The translations under genes were made by a program, and so were the position numbers. A stretch of DNA of 64,000 nt from Gymnopus androsaceus JB14 (Eukaryota > Basidiomycota > Agaricomycetes > Agaricales > Omphalotaceae), in the NCBI GenBank assembly GCA_009733575.1, contig ML769426.1, positions 1 to 64,000 of the forward strand, given 5' to 3'. The notes beneath the pieces were generated by a model. It did not search any database, was not told the DNA's origin, and saw only the letters and a program-made list of their open reading frames with translations. The stretch's first letter is position 1, and each line of letters opens with the position of its first letter. Shown piece by piece: positions 35,184 to 47,551 of this stretch.

Positions 35184-36805
35184 CATGGCATCCAGTGCTT
35201 CTAGGAGAAAGAGAAATCGAAGCTCTCGGTCTCAAGTCGTAGGAGAACTAGTCGCTCTCGATCCAACTATGTGGTCCTCCGAGAAGAGGCACGCCTGTTG
35301 TGTGAAGCTAGTTCGTTTTCCTTTTTGTTTCTTTCCAGAATTTGTCTTCTAAAGTTCATGTTTGCCCACTAGGGTCAGACGGACGGTCAATTACTTCAGC
35401 CACAGGATATCCAAGTATGTGTCATATCCTATGTTTTTCATCCATCGTATTTAACATCTCACTGTTATGTAGTCTCCACGGCGTCTCATCCTGCGTGATT
35501 CTAATCATCGGACTTTTTCCTCGGCGCGTTTGTTTCTCGAACATTACCTATCGAGTATTACATTGACCTGGAACATAGATGGCAGTCGACGAGTGCGTTG
35601 CTACTCTCCCTCTAGCTGCTCAGGATAGATCTGAAGATGACTTCGCGATGCTTGATGCCTCGGGATCTTTGGTCCGTAACACACCTTTCTCTTCTTACTC
35701 TAACCTGATATCTTTTCCTTTATTCAGCCAACGAGCTCCTTGGCCGACCCCTCCTCATCACCAACTCCTGTCCGCAAGAAGACCGCCGCTCAAGCTTTCC
35801 TACCAAGCATGTTGGTAACTGCGCAACAAGACCTACCCGTCGCACTTCCCTATATGCTCCCGACCACTTCCTTGTCAGTTTCTGCTGTCTCCTCTGGCTG
35901 TGATGAAGATGCTAGTCAAGATAACAACCACGCATTAGTTCTTTATGCATATGCGCCGTCTGCCCAACCATTGGAGATTTTGGGCTCAGTGGCTCCTGGG
36001 CCAAATTTCGAGCATCTCGACCATGCAACAAATACCTCTTCCTTGCCAAATCTAGATGTCGAATCTTCTTCGGCCGCTTACTCAGCCTCTATGGGTACAG
36101 AGCTAACCATCACGACGGTAGCACACAGGGATTCACACACATCTTCTCCGCCTGAGCTCGCGGTGACCACTGTGGCTATCACCAGCAATGCTGTCGTTCC
36201 CAGTCGTTTCGCAATTCCAATCGTTGCTACTCAGTCCTCTGAGCACTCTCTGATACCGCTTCCCATCCGCGACCGGAGTCTAGTTCTTTTGCTCGTGATG
36301 ATTCCTCTTTGGCTCTTAGCAATCGCGCGTCGCCCACCATAGCCGGTACATCTGACGCTACAGGTCAAGGTAGCACTGCCCGTTCCTCTGGTCGTTCTCT
36401 CGCGATGCCTCCCGTCCACAGAAATCGGGCCCCTTCATTTGCACCATCCGCAAGTCAAGGTTCCACCCAGGTGGTTGGATTTTTATCCAACGCTATTGTT
36501 CCCGCAGGACCTGCCTCCTTTTCATTAGTTCCCTCCACAGTGACACGTCAAAGTTCCACCGAATCCGGATCTTCATCCAGCGATATTGTTTCCTCAGGAC
36601 CGGCTTCCTTTCGCCGTCCTCGTTATCCTTTGTACTTGGTGATACTGTTGGCAGTGGAATTTGTGATGACGTTTGCGGCGAACGATCCGTCTCTTATAGC
36701 GTTTATTCGATATCGGTTTTGGCACTATAACATATTGACGGTACGAGTGGTGATATTTTACTATATTATTTGGTTCGTTGATGCAGTGTGCGGCTACGTG
36801 TGAAA
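35184..36805 (+). pseudogene. Family A copy 1: Ser/Thr-rich protein with C-terminal membrane segment
   Basis: Unknown family with four copies in the window. Likely exons: MASSASRRKRNRSSRSQVVG at 35184, a small exon at about 35375-35402, one at 35579 (MAVDECVATLPLAAQDRSED), and the main exon from about 35729. The main exon is rich in Ser, Thr and Val (ELTITTVAHRDSHTSSPPEL, VTTVAITSNAVVPSRF) and ends with a single hydrophobic helix (YPLYLVILLAVEFVMTFAAN) plus a short aromatic tail. This suggests a tail-anchored protein, or a transmembrane protein with a long Ser/Thr-rich N-terminal part. Against copy 4 it lacks one base near 36292 (TTCTTTTGCTCG versus TTCTTTCTGCCCG), which moves the tail to another frame, so the copy is broken as given. 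Confidence 0.55.
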
Positions 36806-37244
36806 TGTCTTCATGATTGTGCTTCTTTCTGGGTTCATCTACTAATATCCACAAGACTATACATATCGGACATGTACCTACAGTATACCCTCCTTTGTAA
36901 CAATATGTCTTACAGAACTTTTCCTACGATCTATCCAAGAATATACACGATCTCTGGTCCATTGTCTGAAATGTAGTAGCAGGCAGCTGAGTCTCCGCCC
37001 AGTCATCGTGATGGACTGAAGTAAAACGAAGTTCGTTCCAGCTCGGTTCAGGACTTTTGGAGAATAAGTTTATTGAGGATGCAGTCTGGGATTTGGGAAC
37101 ATTAAGGTCATCTTCGAACAAGCGCTAGGCTAGCAAAAGCACGAGAGCCCGATAACGAGGACCTCGAGTTGTGTACGAAGGATTCACGCGGTCAGTTGTA
37201 CCATCATTCCAATTCAAGAACCCACCAGAAAGCATACGTGTCGC

Positions 37245-38160
37245 CAAGAGGTGACGAGGATTCTAAGCGAACACACTGTCCCACGCTAGACAGAGGGTAT
37301 GAAAAAGGAAGGAGTCCAGGTCGGGTCCATCGGCAAATCACTGCCACTGTCAACCCAGCTGTCATGCCGTTACAATTACAATTATGCGTCGCGTCAATGT
37401 CGTGTTGTGCTGAACGCCATGAACGCGTCTCAGTTGCACTCAGAATGAAAGAATTTGGCTCAAACTATGTACTGGTATGTACTGGTATTAGGATGCAAAG
37501 TAAAGCTAAACAAAATATTACAGTTGTAGCCTATGATTCAGCGCCTTCTTATCTGTATGTGCGCGCGATGGTGTAACATCATCAGGTACAGCTGACCTCT
37601 TCTTGGTCGGTGTCGTATGCGTGACCTGTGCAGGTACAGACGACAGACGCACCGATAACTCGATTAGAATAGCGGAAAGTGACTCATTCCGTGAAATTGT
37701 AACCTTTGGCTTTGGTTTCAGTCGTATCCGAGGCTTTTCAATTGCAGAATTGACATCGGAATGTGAGTTGGTAGGAGGGGTAATGGTAGCGGTAGAATGT
37801 GACTTTGTGGAAGGGGCAGCGGTGGTGGTAGATGCGGTGGCCGTAGAAGGTAATGCAGAGGCAGAAGTATATGGTCATTGTTGGGCTGATTGTTATAGAC
37901 ATTATGTACAGGATTCGAGTTGCATTTTTGAGAAATTAGAGCGGTAGATTCGCGCCATTTCGTGTCGTTGAGACGCGTTTAGCGCGACGCGCAATGAATA
38001 AGGACAACACAGGGAGTAATTTTATCCTGACTATGGCACATGACGGCTGTCAACCCAGCGGCAGTGGTTTGCCGATGGATTCAGCCTGGACTCCTTCCTT
38101 TTTCATACCCTCTGTCTAGCGTGGGACAGTGTGTTCGCTTAGAATCCTCGTCACCTCTTG
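37245..38160. mobile_element. Non-autonomous hAT-like element (916 bp) in family B copy 1
   Basis: Ends are CAAGAGGTGACGAGGATTC at 37245 and its reverse complement ending at 38160. The inverted repeats run about 100 bp. Both sides carry the 8-bp direct repeat CGTGTCGC (37237-37244 and 38161-38168). The unfilled site is present once in copy 2 at 45355-45362. An 8-bp duplication and CA-starting ends fit hAT elements. The interior has no transposase; a Val/Glu-rich ORF at 37603-37947 looks incidental. Confidence 0.85.
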
Positions 38161-38980
38161 CGTGTCGCCGTGGAGTCAAGAGTCTAACAATGTCCCCGTC
38201 GATCAGCCAGTGACGGAGAGTCTCATTATACCTTGAGACTCTCATCAAGCGGTGAATGAAATGTACAACACTGTCTAGGCTATGCGGACAGCCCTCGCTC
38301 GATATACAGTTGTTAGGACAGAGCATGAAAAATGGATCGGACTCTGGAGCGCGACTTCTGCCATCTTGATTAGCTTCATGCCTGAAAGAGCAGGGTATGG
38401 GAATTGAACATAGGAGAATAGGATAAGCCGACCGACTATTCGGATAGAGGTTTCTCGAGCATGCTCAGGAGGAGTTTCATTTCTAGATCGTCCTTGACTT
38501 CATCTGAACGGACGCGCGCCCAAAGACGATGCAGCGACCTTAAAGCTCGAAAGCAAGTATCTTCATCCAACGTCGAGTGCCTTGTATCAAAGATAATCAT
38601 TAGCCGTAAGATACTACGAAAGAATGTTTACTTACCCCGAAAATTCCAGCAGATCGATGTGCATATCATCGTATGGCCATAATATTGTAAAATAAATCAT
38701 TTTTGCGTGGTCAGTCAAATTTCTCAAATTTGCGGGTGGGTCTCAAATTTGCAGGTGGGTCTCAAATTTGCAGGCGGGTCTCAAATTTGCGGGTGCATCT
38801 CAAATTTGCAGGTGCGTAGGGGACAGGCAAATGCTGCGAACCCCACGTGCCAATTTGTGACGCTCCATATATAGTAATAATTAGGCGCTCAGTGCAAATT
38901 TTTGTATGATTTCATTCGTTTAAGCACAACGTGAGCGTCCCTCGCTTATCCCGAACTGAGAATGATTAAGGTATACTCTA

Positions 38981-39589
38981 GCAGTGTACTGTTTTTTTGC
39001 TGGAGATTTTACATTAAAATCTGACAGACTAGATACGAAAATACCGCAAAACTACACAAAACTGCACACTGCGAAGAGCGCTTAAGAGCTCAATCCCATT
39101 GAAAAGTGTTGGGGATATGCTAAAAGGATCTATCAATATCAATTCTACCCCAAATCTTCCTGAGAATGTGATCTTCACAGAAATACCTTGGAATCACTGG
39201 ACCAAGTCCCTTTGCTGTCAATCTGTCTTTTTTTTTTCACTCATTCCATGAGGTTTATGGACGCATATGCTCATGACTCAATGGATGCCAATCCACTTGG
39301 GCTGCATGGAGATATAAGGTCATTGCGTACTTCCTGAGTCAATTTGAATGAGATCATTGGACAAAAACATCACTTAGTCACTGTAACTTGCTTTTTAGAC
39401 CTGTAGAACCTTACTATAGTGTTTTACATATCACTGTATCACTAGTAAATAATTTTATTTACATTTAGAATACTTATCTTGAGCTGTATATAGTTGACTG
39501 TTAAGGTTATAATTGAAAATTCTGCAGTATTTTTGTATCTAGTCTGTCAGATTTTAATGTAAAATCTCCAGAAAGAACCAGTACACTGC
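38981..39589 (+). pseudogene. Nested Tc1/mariner-type element with transposase tail remnant
   Basis: Inverted ends GCAGTGTACTG (38981) and CAGTACACTGC (to 39589), followed inward by the shared GGAGATTTTACATTAAAATC and TGACAGACTAGATAC blocks. At 39088 the plus strand reads ELNPIEKCWGYAKRIYQYQF, then a stop, and further on NTLESLDQVPLLSIC and, in another frame, MRFMDAYAHDSMDAN. This is the C-terminal end of an IS630/Tc1/mariner transposase, including the catalytic Glu region (NPIE). Only about 90 codons remain, with stops. Confidence 0.8.
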
Positions 39590-39591
39590 TG

Positions 39592-40545
39592 AGTACGGTA
39601 GGCAGAAAGCCCAAGCTTCATTTTTCGATTTTTGTTCTCCATTGTCCGACAATAGTATGGCCACTTTCAGCTAGTCATCCAGCCCATTATCCATCTTCCC
39701 CACACTCACCTCCCGCCCTCTCCACTCAAACTTGCTGCCTTACATTTTGCCCAATGCCTACCCAACTCCTATGTTCACTGCCTGTGTCATGCTCAGCTGG
39801 GACTTTTCTCAAATCCAACTCAAATCTTGCACTGAACACACCATCAAGATGCCTCTGACCCTCTTTTTGACTGCAGTTTTTTTTTCCTTGTTGATGAATG
39901 TAGCTGGCAGTGACATACACACCTTGTCTTTGACCGAGTGGCATATATTCTATTATTGAACTACATAGTAGATAAGTACTTAGTTACTTTTAGTCAAGAA
40001 CATTTATCACTGGTTTATGGCATTATACAGCTCAATTTCATGCCAGCCTTTAGTCAAACCTGGCCTTTCTAACTTAGATAAAGATGAGAATCTATGTTCA
40101 AACTCACTCTCTTTTAACTTGCAGTTGAGTTAAAACATTGAATGCACTGGACCGTGAGTCCGTGACAGTCAAAGCGTGAAATCCTACAACTGAGTGTGCC
40201 ACTAGGCATCTAGTCCAATGACAATGAACGATGGAATCGGACGATTTAAACTCTCCGGTAACTACAGTGAAGTGACCACTGAGCTTGCGCCGTTCACGAA
40301 GGGTTGTGAAGTGCAACACTACAATGATGGTTGCCTCTAATTCGAGATAGGCACAGACATCAAGCACGGGAGTCGGGTATGCATTGGGCGGCACCAAGGG
40401 CAGCAACTGTGAGCGGGGAGGAGGGGAAGTGAGTGCAGGGAAGGTGGACAATGGACCGGATGACTAGCCGAAAGTGACCATATCGTCAAACAATGGAGCA
40501 CAAAAATCAAAAAATGAAGCTTGGGCTTCCCGCCTACCGTACTTG
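39592..40545. repeat. Nested 954-bp element with ~240-bp inverted repeats
   Basis: AGTACGGTAGGC at 39592 and GCCTACCGTACT ending at 40545 open long inverted repeats (AGCCCAAGCTTCATTTTT, CTAGTCATCC.G.CCATT, TGCATACCC.ACTCC) that reach about 39830 and 40300. It abuts the mariner remnant directly. A TA lies within each end (39594-39595 and 40542-40543), so it may be a mariner-related MITE. The short ORFs in both arms are mirror shadows. Confidence 0.7.
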
Positions 40546-42233
40546 AGACTGTGAGAGACCAGTTAGGTACTTGTGAGCGCTAAAACTCCTTCCTTTTTCG
40601 ACACAAGCCCGCATTTGACCCTGACCACCAATGGTTACGCTTGTTCAATTTGAGATACTTGCAAATTTAAGACGCACCTGTAAATTTGAGATGCACCCGC
40701 AAATTTGAGACCCACCCACAAATTTGAGACCCACCCGCAAATTTGAGACCCACCCGCAAATTTGAGACCCACCTGAAAATTTGAGAAATTTGACTGACCA
40801 CGCAAAATGATTTATTTTACAATATTATGGCCATATCATCGAAGAGAATACGATCAACAAACTTCATATGCGTTTTCTTTCGAGGTTCAATCCAGTCCGT
40901 CACCAACGTATCAAAGACAGAACTGATTCGCCACTGAATGTGTCTTTGTCCGAGTGAGTGCCAGATTTGACTAGGCAGAGAACTCCTGCCCCGATCCAAA
41001 GCTAAGCTTTGGAAAGCAAGCATGGGCCAGAGGCCATAAGCCGCGTATTGCATGCGATTGAACCATTCTTGTTCTTGCACTGAATGCGACAGGATTCTTG
41101 GAAGTTGGAGATGTATAAGTGGAGCAGCAGATCCAGCGAGCCACATTTGATGGCGATTGACCATGTATCTTCACCTAAAGAGACAAAGAATCGAAGGAAA
41201 TCGGGAGCCATATAATGATCCTCCCATTTGGAAAGATTTTGTCTATAGGCAGAAATGAGAGCATCTTCATTACTGCGAGAACTTCTTGAGGGAGAAAATA
41301 CTACAGTCACAACCGAAAATTGACGGTCGGCAGATTATTAAATCAAAACGAGCTAGAATTTCCGAGAGCAAAATGATTGACTTCAACCTCTGGCCAAATT
41401 CGCAAAGCTTCGATGAGATAAGCAGTAGACCGAAAAGCGATCTGCCCCATTCAAAAGCTGCGAGAGCGCGAATGCGCGTAGAATCAGTATATATATATGG
41501 GTCCTGTAGTGTTCTTGAATTAGACGAGACGTAGTATGTGGACAATGTATTTGTTGACTGAGAAGGAGACTGTTGCGAACGAGGACCAGAGTTCCAACTA
41601 TGAGGAGAAGCAGGTCGCGGACCCATGTGAAGAACACCAAGCGATGAACCGTCTGCGTCAGGAAACGAGAGACTGGAATTTCCATGTCCCACGCTAACAC
41701 AACGCCTTGAGCCCGAACAGGGACATTGTTGATTAGTCCCCAGAAACAATTGCAGAACCTTTCAACCACAATTACTGAACGCTTTCGCGCGCGAAAAGTA
41801 CTTTGTGAACACGAGAAGTCAAATTAACGCTTTCACGCCGAGAATTTACTCCTAGGCTGGCAACGCGAGATTGCAGAACAGAAACAATGGAAAAACGTCA
41901 ACGCTTTCATGCGAGATACGAGATGCAACCAAACCTAAGTGAGCCAGAGCCAACACTTCATGCTCGAAATATGCTCGAAATACCCAAGACTCCCGAACGA
42001 GATCTGTGAAACCAGAACAATGCCAAACCAGTAATCCGTCGCTTTCAGAGTGATCTTGCAAGAATTGAGAACGAACAAACTGTCTTTCTCTACTCTAACA
42101 CCAATATCGAAGCTCGAAAAATGCACTCGAACTGCTCGATCAATGAGAATAGGCCGTGGGGAAAATCGAGAAGATTCAACTTGTAATCACTGATTTATCA
42201 CTAATTCGATACCGTTCGTTCCTTTCAACCACC

Positions 42234-43180
42234 ATGTCCGACAAACTTCTTGCATCACTACAAAAGGCTGTCGAGTCCCTTGAAAAAGACAGGGACAGCA
42301 CAGCGTCACAGATTGAAAACCTGACGGCGAAGTAAGGAGAGCTGAAGGCGAAGTAGAAGAGCTGAAGGCGAAGTAAAAGAGCTGAAATTGCTCATGGCCA
42401 TTTCTCTCCCTTGCCTTGAATCGATAATTTTCAACATTCTGGTTCGAGTGGCGTCCAATCACATATTCTGGGCCTCACTCGAAGAAAGATGGTTGTCCGT
42501 CAAAGAGGTGAAGAGAGAGGGAGATGGAACTCGTCATGGGAACGCACCCAAAGTCGCACGTCAAATGAGAAACTAGAGGAAGTGGGCAAAAATGTAGTTG
42601 AAAGACTGGAGAAGAAAAGGAGCTGGTCTGTGCAAAACTCGGAGAAAAGGAAGACAATTCGAAACAACCTACAATTCTCAATCAACTCTAGGCTGCCGGT
42701 GATTAATGTAGTAAACCAGCTGCAAGCTGAATCCCTCCCAGGTCAGCTTATCACCAAGGATGATATTGAGTTCATCTATCAAGAAGTACGTGCTTTTTTC
42801 ACTTTTCACTTATTGAATTGGCTGGAATTTTGGTTGCAGTACATAAAGATCATCCATTGGCAAAGTCATTCCTCCCGCAAGGTTACTGCAAAAGAGTTGT
42901 CAAGTATCCTGACTCACCTCTCCAACAAAGGTGAAACAGTGATAGTGAGATGCATGAAATAACTCTATTGTATCATCTTTGGCTTCACATATGACAAAAT
43001 ACCAGCCAGGTCTGGGGAAGTGGAGATTGAAATTGGTATATATGGTTCATTTCAGTTGTCCTTGCATGCCGCCTGATCTGATGCTGTCGACAGATGGTTC
43101 GGATTACGGTTCTGATATGGACAATGGTTGCCTCAGGATCAGACCAATCTGTTTCCTCTTTCGGCTCACATCCTAGCATC
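42234..43180 (+). pseudogene. Family C copy 1, frameshifted
   Basis: Begins MSDKLLASLQKAVESLEKDR like copy 2. In the heptad-repeat region GGG has become GG at three places (from 42322), giving an early stop. Downstream the frame is regained for LSVKEV-like and VINVVNQLQAESLPGQLITK stretches, and a later stop (CATGAAATAACTC, about 42955) replaces the MKQLYRIIFGF codons of copy 2. Either a decayed copy or homopolymer errors. Confidence 0.75.
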
Positions 43181-43851
43181 AAGAGCCTCTCGTGAGCTGT
43201 GTATTTCGCATTCATCTCTAGTTTGATTAGAGATTCTCGATAGTTTTCTTTTTTATAGTTCCCTTTATTCATACTCGCTCATTATAGTCTTATCCTTTGT
43301 TATAGTTCTCTTTCTTCATCATAGTTCCTGTTATTTGTACTCTTTCTCATTTTGTTTGGGAATGGACCCCTGTTGCTCCAATTTGGTCAACAAATGGATT
43401 TTGAGCAATGTAAGTTTGCAAAATTTGGGGTAATGGATGGCGTCGCCGGCGGCCGCGACCACGGGGAAAGGTTCGCATCTTGCCCTTTTGGTCTCGCTTT
43501 CAGTACACAACAAAGGTGGCCTTTTACACAGAATGCATGCCGGTGCTTCTAGGAAAAGAGAACTCTAACCTCACTCTCGATCTAACTATGTGGTCCTCTG
43601 AGAAAAGGCATGCCTCTCGTGTGAAGCTAGTTCATTTCCTTCTTTGTCTCTTGCCAGAATTCGCCTTTTAAAGTTTGTTTCAATCACTTCAGCCACAGGA
43701 TACCCAAGTATGTGCCACATCTTATGTCCCTCATGCATCGTATTTAAATGTAGTCTCCCCGGCGCCTCATCCTAATCATCGGACTTTTTCCTTGGTGCGT
43801 TGTTTCTCTAACATTACCTATCGAACATTACATTGATCAAGTGCAATATAT

Positions 43852-44935
43852 ATGACAGTCGACGAATGCGCTGCCACTCTCCCTCTTGCTGCTCAAGATA
43901 GCTCCGAAGAGGACTTCGAAATGGTTGGTGTTTCGGAACTTGAAAAGTCTTTGGTTTGTAACATGTCTTTCTCTTCCTGCTTTTGTAACTTGATATATTT
44001 TCTTATTCAGCCAACGAGCTCCTTGGCCGGTCCCTCCTCCTCGTCAACTCTTGTCCGCGAGGAGAACGCGGTTCAAGCTTCCCTAGCGAGCGTGTTGGTA
44101 ACTGTGCAACAAGACCTGCCCGTCGTATTTCTTCCCTACATGGTCCCGACTGCTTCCTCTGGCTGTGATGAATATGCTATTCAAGACAAAAATCATGCGT
44201 TGGTGCTTTATGGATGTTCCTCACTGCCCACCGTTGGAAATTTTGGCACCAGTGACTTCTTGTCCAAATTTCGACCATCTTGGCCAGTTAACAAAGAGCC
44301 CTTCTTTGCCAAACCTAGATGTGGAATCTTCTTCAACCACTCACTCAACTTCTATGGGTACGGAGCTAACCATCACAACGGTAGCACTCAGGGATCCACT
44401 ACCCCGTATCTCCTCCGCCGAGCTCGCAGTGACCACTGTGGCTATCATCAGCAATGTTGTCGTTCCCAGTCGTTTCGTAATTCCAATCGTTGCTGCTCAG
44501 TCCTCTGAGCATTCTCTGATAGTCTAGTTCTTTCTGCTCGTGATGATTCCTCTTTGTCTCTTAGCAATCGCGCGTCGTCCGCCATGTCCGGCACAACTGA
44601 CGCTACAGTTCAAGGCAGCACTGCCCGTTCCTCTGGTCGTTTTCTCGCGATGCCTTTTGCTCGCAGGAATCGGGCCCCTTAATTCGCACCCTCCGCAAGT
44701 CAAAATTCCGCCCAGGTGGTTGGATCTTTCTCAGGACCTGCTTCCTTTCGCCGTCCTCGCTATCCCTTGTATTTGGTGATACTGTTGGCAGTGGAGTTTT
44801 TGATGATGTTTGCCGCAAACGACCCGTCTCCTTGTAGCGTTTATTCAATATCGGTTTGGCGCTACCAGATATTGGCGATAAGAGTGGTGATATTCTATTA
44901 CATACATTATTTGGTTCGTTGATGGGGCGTGCGTT
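43852..44935 (+). pseudogene. Family A copy 2, frameshifted
   Basis: Opens MTVDECAATLPLAAQDSSEE and shares the intron before the PTSSLAGPSSSSTLVRE exon. The frame changes near 44225 (CHPLEILAP continues in another frame) and again at about 44520, where a segment is missing compared with copy 4. The membrane segment YPLYLVILLAVEFLMMFAAN is retained in a separate frame at the 3' end. The first exon's start is also altered (GCATGCCGGTGC for ATGGCATCCGGTGC). Confidence 0.65.
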
Positions 44936-45032
44936 TTTTTAGGTTAATCCACTAATATACACAAGACTTTACATGTCGCGTATGTACCTACAGTATATGC
45001 TCCTTTGTACAACGTGTCTTACAGAACTCTTC

Positions 45033-45935
45033 CTATGATTCTATCCAAGAATATACACGATCTCTGTGTGTTTGCTCCATTGTCTGAAATACAGAAGCAG
45101 GTAGCTGAGTCTCCGCCCAGCCATCGTGATGGTCTGAAGGAAAAAGAAGTTCATCCCAGCTCGTCTCAGGGCCTTGAGAGAAAAAGTTTATTGTGGATGC
45201 AGTCTGAGATTTGGAGGTATTAAAGTCATCTTGGAATAAGCGCCAGGCTAGCGAAAGCACGAGAGCCCGATAACGAGGACCTCGAGTGGTGTACGCAGGA
45301 TCCTCGGGGTCAGTTGTATCATCATTCCAATTCAATGTCCCGCCAGAGAGTAAACGTGTCGCCGTGGAGTCCAAGAGTCTAACCATGTCCCCGTCAATCA
45401 ACCAGTTATGAAGAGTCTCGTTATACCTTGAAACTCGCATCAAGCGGTGAATGAAATGTACAACACCGTCTAGGTCAAGCGGACAGATTTCACTCGATAG
45501 ACAGCTGTTAGGACAGAGCATGAAAAATGGATCAGACTCTGGAGCGCGACTTCTGCAATTTTGATTAACGCAAGTAAGAGCATAATATAGGAACTGAACA
45601 CACGAGAGTAAGATAAGCCGACCGACTATTTGGATAAAGGTTTCTCGAGCATGCTCAGGAGGAGTTTCCTTGATATACATTTCTAAACCGGCTCTGACTT
45701 CATCTGTATGGACGCAAGCCCAAAGACGATGCAGCGACCTTAAAGCGCGAAAGCAAGTATCTTCATCCAACGTCGAGGACCTTGTATCAAAGATAATCAT
45801 TAGCCGTAAGATGCTACAAAAGAATCTTTACTTACCCCGAAAAATCCAGCAGATCGATGTGCATATCATCGAAGAGCATATGATCAACAACCTTCATATG
45901 CGATTTCTTTCGAGGCTCAATCCAGTTCATCACCT
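45033..45935 (-). pseudogene. Family B copy 2, C-terminal exons only
   Basis: An uninterrupted 255-codon frame (RSSTLDEDTCFRALRSLHRL ... LLDSTATRLLSGGTLNWNDD ... MEQTHRDRVYSWIES), the best-preserved C-terminus of family B. It is preceded upstream by an intron and the HIDLLDFSG-like exon to about 45935, where it is joined to a piece of gene A. It carries the empty sites of both transposons found in copy 1. No known domain; helical, with a run of aliphatic residues (RLILLSCVQFLYYAL) that could also be intronic. Confidence 0.65.
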
Positions 45936-46899
45936 CCTTGGCCGGTCCCTCCTCCTCGTCAACTCTTGTCCGCGAGGAGAACGCGGTTCAAAGCTTCCCT
46001 AGCGAGCGTGTTGGTAACTGTGCAACAAGACCTGCCCGTCGTATTCATCCCCAACATGTCCCGACTGCTTCCTCTGGCTGTGATGAATATGCTATTCAAG
46101 ACAAAAATCAGCGTTGGTGCTTATGGATGTCCTCACTGCCCACCGTTGGAAATTGGCCACAGTGACTTCTTGTCCAAATTTCGACCATCTTGGCCAGTTA
46201 AACAAAGAGCCCTTCTTTGCCAAACCTAGAGTGGAATCTTCTCAACACTCACCAACTTCTATGGGTACGGAGCTAACCATCACAACGGTAGCACTCAGGG
46301 ATCCACTCCTACTCCCCGCCGAGCTCGCAGTGACCACTGTGTCATCATCAGGCAATGTCTGTCGTCCAGTCGTTCGAATTCAATCGTTGGCTGCTCAGCC
46401 TCTGAGCATTCTCTGATAGTCTATGTTTTCTGCTCGTGATGATTCCTCTTTTGTCCTTAGCAATCGCGCGTCGTCCGCCATGTCCGCAACAACTGACGCT
46501 ACAGTTCAAGGCAGCACTGCCCGTTCTCTGGTCGTTTTCTCGCGATGCCTTTTCTCGCAGGCAATCGGGCCCTTAATTCGCACCCTCCGCAAGTCAAAAT
46601 TCCGCCCAGGTGGTTGGATCTTTCTCAGGACCTGCTTCCTTTCGCCGTCCTCGCTATCCCTTGTATTTGGTGATACTGTGGCAGTGGAGTTTTGATGATG
46701 TTTGCCGCAAACGACCCGTCTCCTTGTAGCTTTATTTCAATATCGTTTGGCGCTACCAGATATTGGCGATAAGAGTGTGATATTTATTACAACATTATTT
46801 GGTTCGTTGATGGCCGGTGCGTTTTTTTAGGTTAATCCACAATAACACAAGACTTTACATGTCGCGTATGTACCTACAGTAAGCTCTTGACAACGGTCT
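45936..46899 (+). pseudogene. Family A copy 3: error-rich duplicate of copy 2 inside family B
   Basis: Starts in mid-gene at TCCTTGGCCGGTCCCTCCTC and follows copy 2 (44021-45013) to about 46899, with many scattered single-base losses (for example GGAAATTGGCCACAGTG for GGAAATTTTGGCACCAGTG). Both borders fall exactly at the break in family B and at the start of the next unit. The density of losses is far above that between the other copies. Confidence 0.75.
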
Positions 46900-47551
46900 T
46901 ATTTGTTGACTGAGAAGGAGACTGTTGCGAACGAGGACCAGAGTTCCAACTATGAGGAGAAGCAGGTCGCGGACCCATGTGAAGAACACCAAGCGATGAA
47001 CCGTCTGCGTCAGGAAACGAGAGACTGGAATTTCCATGTCCCACGCTAACACAACGCCTTGAGCCCGAACAGGGACTTGTTAGTCCCCAGAAACAATTGC
47101 AGAACCTTTCAACCAAATTACTGAACGCTTTCGCGCGCAAAAGTACTGTGTGAACACAAGAAGTCAATTAACGCTTTTGCGCGAGAATTTACTCCCTGAA
47201 CACGAAAAAACGAGGAAACCCAAGATCGCAGAACCAAACCTAATGAGCCAGAGCCAACGCTTTCACGCGAAAATATGCTCGAAATACCCAAGACTCCCGA
47301 ACGAGAATCTGTGAAACCAGAACAGTGCCAAACCAGTAATCCGTCGTTTCAGAGTGATCTTGCAAGAATTGAGAACGAACAACTGTCTTTTTACTCTAAC
47401 ACCAATATCGAAGCTCGAAAAATGCACTCGAACTGCTCGACCTCTCAGAATAGGCCGTGGGGAAAATCGAGAAGATTCAACTTGTAATCACTGATTTATC
47501 ACTAATCGATACCGTTCTTCCTTTACCGTTCCGTTCTTCCTTTCAACCACC

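Larger units (their letters stand above)
38672..40835. mobile_element. TATGGC-end transposon (2164 bp) with subterminal repeats, in family B copy 1
   Basis: Left end TATGGCCATAATATTGTAAA (38672), right end its reverse complement to 40835. The 6-bp direct repeat TCATCG flanks it (38666-38671 and 40836-40841), and the uninterrupted site is seen in copy 2 at 45866-45871. Next to each terminus is an array of ~18-20 bp TCTCAAATTTGCGGGTGGG units (38716-38815; 40655-40790) in inverted orientation. It encodes no transposase of its own; a Tc1/mariner remnant and a second inverted repeat are nested inside. Confidence 0.85.
36924..41549 (-). pseudogene. Family B copy 1, split by two transposons and 5'-truncated
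   Basis: Unknown family. Coding blocks from the 5' side: about 41540-41290 (TDSTRIRALAAFEWGRSLFG), 41310-40836 (DALISAYRQNLSKWEDHYMA; CGSLDLLLHLYISNFQES; RGRSSLPSQIWHSLGQRHIQ), then interrupted after FVDRILFDDM by the element at 38672-40835, resuming MHIDLLEFSG, and interrupted again by the element at 37245-38160 inside the ATRLLSGG region. The last block (37120-36924) has frame changes relative to copy 2. At 41549 the similarity to full-length copy 3 stops and sequence belonging to the next duplication unit begins, so the first exon is missing. No known domain seen. Confidence 0.7.
41549..46900. repeat. Tandem segmental duplication unit (C-A-B), second of three
   Basis: TATTTGTTGACTGAGAAGGA occurs at 41549 and again at 46901, each opening the same order: non-coding leader, gene C (+), gene A (+), gene B (-). 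A third, 5'-incomplete unit (A then B, without C) lies at 35.1-41.5 kb, and the last unit runs from 46901 to about 58.1 kb around a 5.6-kb transposon. The leader at 41550-42230 aligns with 46905-47550 nearly base for base. Confidence 0.85.

Noticed and set aside
37603..37947. ORF MVGVVCVTCAGTDDRRTDNS as a transposase of the hAT-like element
   Set aside because: Composition is low-complexity Val/Glu/Ala and there is no hAT signature; the element is only 916 bp.
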